This document shows positions 50,199 through 61,200 of a stretch of 64,000 nucleotides of DNA, one piece after another. The notes below the pieces were generated by a model. It had not been told where the DNA came from and made no database searches. It saw nothing but the letters and a program-made list of their open reading frames with translations. Origin of the DNA: Toxotes chatareus (lineage: Eukaryota; Chordata; Actinopteri; Toxotidae); NCBI GenBank assembly GCA_016801885.1, contig CM028895.1:4364001-4428000 (forward strand). Direction: 5' to 3'. Position 1 is the first letter of the stretch. Every line of letters starts with the position of its first letter. The position numbers and the translations under genes are program-made.

Positions 50199-50819
50199 GA
50201 CTCAAAATGTCATAAAAAAGGTCATAGTATAGTAAGGCATCAAAATATGCCAATAAAAGTCATAGTCACTCAAGTCACTCAAATTGTCATAAAAAACGTC
50301 ATAGTATAGTAAGGCGTCAAAATCGGGCAAAAAAAGTCAAAAAAATTTTTGGCCTCAAAATGTCATAAAAAACGTCATAGTAAGTAAGGCGTCAAAATCG
50401 GACAAAAAAAGTCAAAAAATTTTTTGACCTCAAAATGTCATTAAAAACGTCACAGTATAGTAAGGCGTCAAAATCGGGCAAAAGAAGTCAAAAAAATTTT
50501 TGACCTCAAAATGTCATAAAATACGTCATAGTATAGTAAGGCGTCAAAATCAGCCAAAAAAAGTCAAAAAATTTTTGACCTCAAAATGTCATAGTATAGT
50601 ATGGCGTTTTTTTTCGGGCAAAAAAAGTCAAAATTTTTTTTGACCTCAAAATGTCATAAAAAAGGTCATACTATAGTAAGGCGTCAAAATCGACCGAAAA
50701 AAGTCAAAAAAATTTTTGACCTCAAAATGTCATAAAAAAGGTCATACTGTAGTAAGGCGTCAAAATCGAGCAAAAAAGTCAATAAAAATTTTGGCCTCAT
50801 AATGTCATAAAAAACGTCA

Positions 50820-52000
50820 TAGTATAGTAAGGCGTCAAAATCGGACAAAAAAACTCAAAAAATTTTTTGACCTCAAAATGTCATTAAAAACGTCACAGTA
50901 TATTAAGGCGTCAAAATCGGACAAAAAAAGTCAAAAAAATTTTTGACCTCAAAATGTCATAAAATACGTCATAGTATAGTAAGGCGTCAAAATCGGACAA
51001 AAAAGTCAAAAAAAATTTTTACCTCAAATTGTCATAAAAAACGTCATAGTATAGTAAGGCGTCAAAATCGGACAAAAAAACTCAAAAATTTTTTTGACCT
51101 CAAAATGTCATAAAAAACGTCATAGTATAGTATGGCGTTTTTTTTCGGGCAAAAAAAGTCAAAAATTTTTTGGACCTCAAAATGTCATAAAAAACGTCAT
51201 ACTATAGTAAGGCGTCAAAATCGACCGAAAAAAGTCAAAAAAATTTTTGGCCTCAAAATGTCATAAAAAACGTCATAGTATAGTAAGGCGTCAAAATCGG
51301 ACAAAAAAACTCAAAAAATTTTTTGACCTCAAAATGTCATTAAAAACGTCACAGTATATTAAGGCGTCAAAATCGGACAAAAAAAGTCAAAAAAATTTTT
51401 GACCTCAAAATGTCATAAAATACGTCATAGTATAGTAAGGCGTCAAAATCGGACAAAAAAGTCAAAAAAATTTTTTACCTCAAATTGTCATAAAAAACGT
51501 CATAGTATAGTAAGGCGTCAAAATCGGACAAAAAATTTTTTGACCTCAAAATGTCATAAAAAACGTCATAGTATAGTATAGTATGCGTTTTTTTTGAACA
51601 AAAAAGTCAAAAATTTTTGGACCTCAAAATGTCATAAAAAACGTCATACTATAGTAAGGCGTCAAAATCGACCGAAAAAAGTCAAAAAAAATTTTGGCCT
51701 CAAAATGTCATAAAAAACGTCATAGTATAGTAAGGCGTCAAAATCGGACAAAAAAACTCAAAAAATTTTTTGACCTCAAAATGTCATTAAAAACGTCACA
51801 GTATATTAAGGCGTCAAAATCGGACAAAAAAAGTCAAAAAAATTTTTGACCTCAAAATGTCATAAAATACGTCATAGTATAGTAAGGCGTCAAAATCGGA
51901 CAAAAAAACTCAAAAAATTTTTGACCTCAAAATGTCATAAAAAACATCATAGTATAGTATGGCGTTTTTTTTCGGGCAAAAAAAGTCAAAAATTTTTTGG
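50820..52000. repeat. Higher-order repeat of about 450 bp (six monomers)
   Basis: The same ordered set of variant monomers (cgaccgaaaa form, then cggacaaaaaaactc form, then the cacagtatattaagg form) recurs with agtatagtaagg at 50821, 51277 and 51724, i.e. steps of 456 and 447 bp. Confidence 0.85.
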
Positions 52001-52619
52001 ACCTCAAAATGTCATAAAAAACGTCATAGTATAGTAAGGCGTCAAAATCGGACAAAAAAAGTCAAAAAAAATTTTGACCTCAAAATGTCATTAAAAACGT
52101 CATAGTATAGTATGGCGTTTTTTTCGGGCAAAAAATGTCAAAAATTTTTTTGACCTCAAAATGTCATTAAAAACATCATAGTATAGTAAGGCGTCAAAAT
52201 CGGACAAAAAAAGTCAAAAATGTTTTGACCTCAAAATGTCATAAAAAACGTCATAGTATAGTAAGGCGTCAAAATCGACCAAAAAAAGTCAAAATTTTTT
52301 TTGACCTCAAAATGTCATAAAAAACGACATACTATAGAAAGGCGTCAAAATCGACCGAAAAAAGTCAAAAAAAATTTTTTGACCTCAAAATGTCATAAAA
52401 AACGCCATAGTATAGTAAGACATAAAAATCGGACAAAAAAAGTCAAAATTCTTTTTGACCTCAAAATGTCATAAAAAACGTCATACTATAGTATGGCATT
52501 TTTTTCGGGCAAAAAAAGTCTAAATTTTTTTTGACCTCAAAATGTCATAAAAAACGTCATAGTATAGTATGGCGTTTTTTTTCGAACAAAAAGTCAAAAA
52601 TTTTTGACCTCAAAATGTC

Positions 52620-53300
52620 ATAAAAAAAGCGTCATAGTATAATAAAGCGTCAAAATCAGCCAAAAAAAGTCAAAAAAATTTTTGACCTCAAAATGTCATA
52701 AAGAACGTCATAGTATAGTAAGGCATAAAAATCGGACAAAAAAAGTCAAAATTCTTTTTGACCTCAAAATGTCATAAAAAACGTCATACTATACTATGGC
52801 GTTTTTTTCGGGCAAAAAAAGTCAAAAAATTTTTTGACCTCAAAATGTCATAAAAAACGTCATACTGTAGTAAGGCGTCAAAATTGACCGAAAAAAGTCA
52901 AAAAAATTTTTGACCTCAAAATGTCATAAAAAACGTCATAGTATAGTATGGCGTTTTTTTCGGGCCAAAAAAGTCAAAATTTTTTTGACCTCAAAATGTC
53001 ATAAAAAACGTCATAGTATAATAAGGCGTCAAAATCAGCCAAAAAAAGTCAAAAAAATTTTTGACCTCAAAATGTCATAAAGAACGTCATAGTATAGTAA
53101 GGCATAAAAATCGGACAAAAAAAGTCAAAATTCTTTTTGACCTCAAAATGTCATAAAAAACGTCATACTATAGTATGGCGTTTTTTTCGGGCAAAAAAAG
53201 TCAAAAAATTTTTTGACCTCAAAATGTCATAAAAAACGTCATACTGTAGTAAGGCGTCAAAATTGACCGAAAAAAGTCAAAAAAATTTTTGACCTCAAAA
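52620..53300. repeat. Higher-order repeat of about 380 bp (five monomers)
   Basis: A block with the rare variants cataaagaacgtc, aggcataaaaatcgg and attctttttgacctc occurs twice; aagaacgtca is at 52701 and 53080, a step of 379 bp. Confidence 0.85.
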
Positions 53301-55619
53301 TGTCATAAAAAACGTTAGAGTATAGTAAGGCGTCAAAATCGGACAAAAGAAGTAAAAAAAATTTTTGACCTCAAAGTGTCATAAAAAAACGTCATAGTAT
53401 ATTAAGGCGTCAAAATTCGGACAAAAAAAGTCAAAAAAAATTTTGACCTCAAAAATTCATAAAAAACGTCATAGTATAGTATGGCGTTTTTTTCGGGCAA
53501 AAAAAGACAAAAATTTTTTTGACCTCAAAATGTCATAAAAAACGTCATAGTATATTATGGCGTTTTTTTCGGGCAAAAAAAAGTCAACATTTTTTTTGAC
53601 CTCAACATGTCATAAAAAACGTCATACTATAGTAAGGTGTCAAAATCGACCGAAAAAAGTCAAAAAAATTTTTGACCTCAAAAATTCATAAAAAATGTCA
53701 TAGTATAGTATGCCGTTTTTTTCGGGCAAAAAAAGTCAAAAATTTTTTTGACCTCAAAATGTCATAAAAAACGTCATAGTATAGTAAGGCGTCAAAATCG
53801 GACCAAAAAAGTCAAAAAAAATTTTTACCTCAAAATGTCATAAAAAACGTCATAGTATAGTAAGGCGTTTTTTCGCCAAAAAGTCAAAAATTTTTTGACC
53901 TCAAAATGTCATGAAAAAAACGTCATAGTATAGTAAGGCGTCAAAATCGGCCAAAAAAAGTCAAAAAATTTTTGACCTCAAAATGTCATAAAAAACGTCA
54001 TAGTATAGTAAAGCGCGTTTTTTCGCCAAAAAAGTCAAAAAATTTTTTGACCTCAAAATGTCATGAAAAACGTCATAGTATAGTAAGGCGTTTTTTTCGG
54101 GCAAAAAAATTCAAAATTTTTTTTGACCTCAAAATGTCATAAAAAACGTCATAGTATAGTATGCCGTTTTTTTCGGGCAAAAAAAGTCAACTTTTTTTTT
54201 TATCTCAAAATGTCATGAAAAACATCATACTATAGTAAGGTGTCAAAATCGACCGAAAAAAGTCAAAAAATTTTTTGACCTCAAAAATTCATAAAAAACA
54301 TCACAGTATAGTATGCCGTTTTTTTCGAGCAAAAAAAGTCAAAAACTTTTTTGACCTCAAAATGTCATGAAAAACGTCATAGTATAGTAAGGCGTTTTTT
54401 TCGGCCAAAAAAAGTCAAAATTTTTTTTGACCTCAAAATGTCATGAAAAACGTCATAGTATAGTATGGCGTTTTTTTTGGGAAAAAAAACGTCAAAAATT
54501 TTTTTGACCTCATACTGTCATTAAAAACATCATAGTATAGTAAGGCGTCAAAATCGGACAAAAAAAGTCAAAAAATTTTTTGACCTCAAAATGTCATAAA
54601 AAACGTCATAGTATAGTAAGGCGTCAAAATCGGGTAAAAAAAAGTCAAAATTTTTTTTGACCTCAAAATGTCATAAAAAACGTCATAGTATAGTAAGGCA
54701 TTTTTTTTGGCCAAAAAAAGTCAAAATTTTTTTGACCTCAAAATGTCATAGTATAGTAAGGCTTTTTTTCGGCCAAAAAAAGTCAAAATTTTTTTTGACC
54801 TCAAAATGTCATAAAAAACGTCATAGTATAGTAAGGCGTCAAAATCGTCAAAAAAGTCAAAAAAATTTTTGACCTCAAAATGTCACAAAAACGTTAGTAT
54901 AGACCTCAAAATTTTTTGACCTCAAAATGTCACATAGTATAGTAAGGCGTTTTTCGGAAAAAAAGTCAACATTTTTTAGACCTATAATGTCATAAAAAAC
55001 GTCATAGTATTTTAAAGGCCAAAAAAAAGTCAAAACATTTTTTGACCTCAAAATGTCATGAAAAACGTCATAGTATAGTAAGGCTTTTTTTTCGGGCAAA
55101 AAAAGTCAAAATTTTTTTTGACCTCAAAATGTCATAAAAAACGTCATAGTATAGTAAGGCGTTTTTTTCGGCAAAAAAAAGTCAAAAATTTTTTTGACCT
55201 CAAAATGTCATAAAAAACGTCATAGTATAGTAAGGCGTCAAAATCAGGTAAAAAAAAGTCAAAAATTTTTTTGACCTCAAAATGTCATAAAAAACGTCAT
55301 AGTATAGTAAGGCGTCAAAATCGGCCAAAAAACTCAAAAAAATTTTTGACCTCAAAATGTCATAAAAAACGTCATAGTATAGTAAGGCATTTTTTTCGGC
55401 CAAAAAAAGTCAAAATTTTTTTTTACCTCAAAATGTCATAGTATAGTAAGGCATTTTTTTTCGGCCAAAAAAAGTCAAAAATTTTTTTGACCTCAAAATG
55501 TCATAAAAAACGTCATAGTATAGTAAGGCGTCAAAATCGGCCAAAAAAAGTCCAAATTTTTTTTGACCTCAAAATGTCATAAAAAAACGTCATAGTATAG
55601 TAAGGCGCTTTTTTCGGCC

Positions 55620-58200
55620 AAAAAAAGTCAAAAAAAATTTTGACCTCAAAATGTCATGAAAAACGTCATAGTATAGTATGCCGTTTTTTTCGGGCAAAAA
55701 AAGTCAACATTTTTTTTGACCTCAAAATATCATGAAAAACGTCACACTATAGTAAGGTGTCAAAATCGACCGAAAAAAGTCATAAAATTTTTTGACCTCA
55801 AAAATTCATAAAAAACGTCATAGTATAGTATGCCGTTTTTTTCGGGCAAAAAAAGTCAAAAATTTTTTTGACCTCAAAATGTCATGAAAAACGTCATAGT
55901 ATAGTAAGGCATTTTTTTCGGACAAAAAAAGTCAAAATTTTTTTTGACCTCAAAATGTCATAAAAAACGTCATAGTATAGTAAGGCGTCAAAATCGGCCG
56001 AAAAAAGTCAAAAATTTTCTGGACCTCAAAATGTCATAAAAAACATCATGGTATAGTAAGGCGTCAAAATTGGACAAAAGAAGTCAAAAAATTTTTTGAC
56101 CTCAAAATGTCATAAAAAACGTCATAGTATAGTAAGGTGTCAAAATCGGCCAAAAAAGTCAAAAAAAATTTTGACCTCAAAATGTCATAAAAAACGTCAT
56201 AGTATAGTATGGCGTTTTTTTTTTCGGCAAAAAACGTCAAAATTTTTTTTGACCTCAAAATGTCATTAAAAACATCATAGTATAGTAAGGCGTCAAAATC
56301 GGACAAAAAAAGTCAAAAAAATTTTTGACCTCAAAATGTCATAAAAAACGTCATAGTATAGTAAGGCGTCAAAATCGGGTAAAAAAAAAGTCAACATTTT
56401 TTTTGACCTCAAAATGTCATAAAAAACGTCATAGTATAGTAAGGCATTTTTTTCGGCCAAAAAAAGTCAAAATTTTTTTTGACCTCAAAATGTCATAGTA
56501 TAGTAAGGCGTTTTTTTCGGCAAAAAAAGTTTAAAATTTTTTGACCTCAAAATGTCATAAAAAACGTCATAGTATAGTAAGGCGTCAAAATCAGGTAAAA
56601 AAAAATTCAAAATTTTTTTTGACCTCAAAATGTCATAAAAAACGTCATAGTATAGTAAGGCGTCAAAATCGGCCAAAAAACTCAAAATTTCTTTTGACCT
56701 CAAAATGTCATAAAAAACGTCATAGTATAGTAAGGCGTTTTTTTCGGCCAAAAAAAGTCAAAATTTTTTTTGACCTCAAAATGTCATAAAAAAACGTCAT
56801 AGTATAGTAAGGCGTCAAAATCAGGTAAAAAAAAGGCAAAAATTTTTTTGACCTCAAAATGTCATAAAAAACGTCATAGTATAGTAAGGCGTCAAAATCG
56901 GCCAAAAAACTCAAAATTTTGTTTGACCTCAAAATGTCATAAAAAACGTCATAGTATAGTAAGGCGTTTTTTTCGGCCAAAAAAAGTCAAAAAAATGTTT
57001 GACCTCAAAATGTCATGAAAAACGTCATAGTATAGTAAGGCGTCAAAATCGGGTAAAAAAAAAGTCAAAAATTTTTTTGACCTCAAAATGTCATAAAAAA
57101 CGTCATAGTATAGTAAGGCATTTTTTTCGGCCAAAAAAAGTCAAAAATTTTTTTGACCTCAAAATGTCATAAAAAACGTCATAGTATAGTAAGGCTTTTT
57201 TTTCGGCCAAAAAAAGTCAAAAATTTTTTGACCTCAAAATGTCATAAAAAACGTCATAGTATAGTAAGGCGTCAAAATCGGCCAAAAAAAGTCCAAATTT
57301 TTTTTGACCTCAAAATGTCATAAAAAACGTCATAGTATAGTAAGGCGCTTTTTTCGGCCAAAAAAAGTCAAAAAAATTTTTGACCTCAAAATGTCATGAA
57401 AAACGTCATAGTATAGTAAGGCGTTTTTTTCGGGCAAAAAAAGTCAAAAATTTTTTTGACCTCAAAATGTCATAAAAAACGTCATAGTATAGTATGCCGT
57501 TTTTTTCGGGCAAAAAAAGTCAACATTTTTTTTGACCTCAAAATATCATGAAAAACGTCATACTATAGTAAGGTGTCAAAATCGACCGAAAAAAGTCAAA
57601 AAATTTTTTGACCTCAAAAATTCATAAAAAACGTCATAGTATAGTATGTAAGCGTTTTTTCGGCCAAAAAAAGTCAAAAATTTTTTTGACCTCAAAATGT
57701 CATGAAAAACGTCATAGTATAGTAAGGCGTTTTTTTCGGACAAAAAAAGTCAAAAATTTTTTTGACCTCAAAATGTCATAAAAAACGTCATAGTATAGTA
57801 AGGCGTCAAAATCGGCCGAAAAAAGTCAAAAATTTTCTGGACCTCAAAATGTCATAAAAAACATCATGGTATAGTAAGGCGTCAAAATTGGACAAAAAAA
57901 GTCAAAATTTTTTTGACCTCAAAATGTCATAAAAAACGTCATAGTATAGTAAGGTGTCAAAATCGGCCAAAAAAAGTCAAAAAATTTTTTGACCTCAAAA
58001 TGTCATAAAAAACGTCATAGTATAGTATGCGTTTTTTTTTTCGGCAAAAAACGTCAAAATTTTTTTTGACCTCAAAATGTCATTAAAAACATCATAGTAT
58101 AGTAAGGCGTCAAAATCGGACAAAAAAAGTCAAAAAAATTTTTGACCTCAAAATGTCATAAAAAACGTCATAGTATAGTAAGGCGTCAAAATCGGGTAAA
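55620..58200. repeat. Internal duplication of the array, offset about 1.8 kb
   Basis: The variant series gtatagtatgccg, aaaatatcatgaaaaac, ggtgtcaaaatcgaccg, ggccgaaaaaagtc and tttctggacctc is present twice in the same order. gtatagtatg is at 55671 and 57487 (1,816 bp) and ggccgaaaaa at 55996 and 57814 (1,818 bp), which is about 24 monomers. Confidence 0.85.
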
Positions 58201-61200
58201 AAAAAAGTCAAAATTTTTTTTGACCTCAAAAATTCATAAAAAACATCATAGTATAGTATGCCGTTTTTTTCGGGCAAAAAAAGTCAAAAATTTTTTTGAC
58301 CTCAAAATGTCATAAAAAACGTCATAGTATAGTAAGGCGTCAAAATCGGACAAAAAAGTCAAAAAATTTTTGACCTCAAAATGTCATAAAAAACGTCATA
58401 GTATAGTAAGGTGTCAAAATCGGACCAAAAAGTCAAAAAATTTTTGACCTCAAAATTCATAAAAAAAATTTTTTGATCATAGTATAGTATGCCGCTTTTT
58501 TAAAAAAATCGTCAAAAAGTCAAAAATTTTTGACCTCAAAATGTCATAAAAACGTCATAGTATAGTAAGGCGTTTTTTCGACAAAAAAGTCAAAAATTTT
58601 TTGACCTCAAAATGTCATAAAAAACGTCATAGTATAGTAAGGGCGTCAAAATCGGCCAAAAAAAGTCAAAAAATTTTTGACCTCAAAATGTCATAAAAAA
58701 CGTCATAGTATAGTAAGGCGTCAAAATTGGACAAAAAAGTCAAAATTTTTTTTGACCTCAAAATGTCATAAAAACGTCATAGTATAGTATGCGTTTTTTT
58801 CGGCAAAAAAGTCAAAAAAAATTTTTGACCTCAAAATGTCATTAAAAACATCATAGTATAGTAAGGCGTCAAAATCGGACAAAAAAAGTCAAAAAATTTT
58901 TGACCTCAAAATGTCATAAAAAACGTCATAGTATAGTAAGGCGTCAAAATCGGGTAAAAAAAGTCAAAATTTTTTTTGACCTCAAAATGTCATAAAAAAC
59001 GTCATAGTATAGTAAGGCGTTTTTTTCGGCCAAAAAAAGTCAAAAAATTTTTTGACCTCAAAATGTCATAAAAAACGTAGTATAGTATAGGCGTTTTTTT
59101 TTTTCAAAAAAAAAAAGCAAAATTTTTTTTTGACCTCAAAATGTCATAAAAAACGTCATAGTATAGTAAGGCGTCAAAATCGGGTAAAAAAAAGTCAAAA
59201 AATTTTTTGACCTCAAAATGTCATAAAAAACGTCATAGTATAGTAAGGCGTTTTTTTCGGCCAAAAAAAGTCAAAAATTTTTTGACCTCAAAATGTCATG
59301 AAAAACGTCATAGTATAGTAAGGCGTTTTTCGGGAAAAAAAAGTCAAAAATTTTTTGACCTCAAAATGTCATAAAAAAACGTCATAGTATAGTAAAGGCG
59401 TTTTTCGGCCAAAAAAAGTCAAAATTTTTTTGACCTCAAAATGTCATAAAAAACGTCATAGTATAGTAAGGCGTCAAAATCGGCCAAAAAAAGTCAAAAA
59501 ATTTTTTGACCTCAAAATGTCATAAAAAACGTCATAGTATAGTATAAATCGCGTCAAAATTTTTTTCGGGCAAAAAAAAAAGTCAAAAAAATTTTTTGAC
59601 CTCAAAATGTCATGAAAAACGTCATAGTATAGTAAGGCGTCAAAATAGTAAAGTAAGCGTCAAAAAAAAAAAGTCAAAAATTTTTTTGACCTCAAAATGT
59701 CATAAAAAAACGTCATAGTATAGTAAGGTGTCAAAATCGGCCAAAAAAGTCAAAAAAATTTTGACCTCAAAATGTCATAAAAACGTCATAGTATAGTATA
59801 GCGCGTTTTTTTCGACAAAAAGTCAAAAATTTTTGACCTCAAAATGTCATAAAAACGTCATAGTATAGTAAGCGTCAAAATCGGACAAAAAAAGTCAAAA
59901 AAAATTTTTGACCTCAAAATGTCATAAAAAACGTCATAGTATAGTAAGGCGTTTTTTCGGCCAAAAAAGTCAAAAAATTTTTGACCTCAAAATGTCATAA
60001 AAAACGTCATAGTATAGTAAGGCGTCAAAATCAGGTAAAAAAGTCAAAATATTTTTTGACCTCAAAATGTCATAAAAAACGTCATAGTATAGTAAAGGCG
60101 TTTTTCGGCCAAAAAAGTCAAAAATTTTTTTGACCTCAAAATGTCATAAAAAAACGTCATAGTATAGTAAAGGCGTTTTTTTTTCGGAAAAAAAAGTCAA
60201 AAAATTTTGACCTCAAAATGTCATAAAAAACGTCATAGTATAGTAAGGCGTTTTTTCGGGTAAAAAAAGTCAAAAAATTTTTTGACCTCAAAATGTCATA
60301 AAAAACGTCATAGTATAGTAAGGCATTTTTTTCGGCCAAAAAAATTCAAAAATTTTTTGACCTCAAAATGTCATAAAAAACGTCATATAGTATAGTAAGG
60401 CTTTTTTTCGCCAAAAAAAAAAGTCAAAAATTTTTGACCTCAAAATGTCATAAAAAACGTCATAGTATAGTAAGGTAAGCGTTTTTCAGGAAAAAAAAAG
60501 TCAAAATTTTTTGACCTCAAAATGTCATAAAAAAACGTCATAGTATAGTAAGGCGTCAAAATTTCGGCCAAAAAAGTCAAAAAATTTTTGACCTCAAAAT
60601 GTCATAAAAAACGTCATAGTATAGTAAGGCGCAAAATTCGGGCAAAAAAAGTCAAAAATTTTTTGACCTCAAAATGTCATAAAAAACGTCATAGTATAGT
60701 ATGCGTTTTTTTCGGGCAAAAAAGTCAACATTTTTTTTGACCTCAAAATATCATAAAAAACGTCATAGTATAGTAAGGTGTCAAAATCGACCGAAAAAAA
60801 AGTCAAAAATTTTTTGACCTCAAAATGTCATAAAAAACGTCATAGTATAGTATGGCATTTTTTTTCGGGCAAAAAAAAATGTCAAAAAATTTTTTGACCT
60901 CAAAATGTCATAAAAAACGTCATAGTATAGTAAGGCGTTTTTTTCGGCCAAAAAAGTCAAAAAAATTTTTGACCTCAAAATGTCATAAAAAACGTCATAG
61001 TATAGTATGGCGTCAAAATCGGCCAAAAAAGTCAAAAAAATTTTGACCTCAAAATGTCATAAAAAACGTCATAGTATAGTAAAGGCGTCAAAATTGGACA
61101 AAAAAGTCAAAAAATTTTTTGACCTCAAAATGTCATAAAAAACGTCATAGTATAGTAAGGTGTCAAAATTGACCAAAAAAGTCAAAAAAATTTTGACCTC

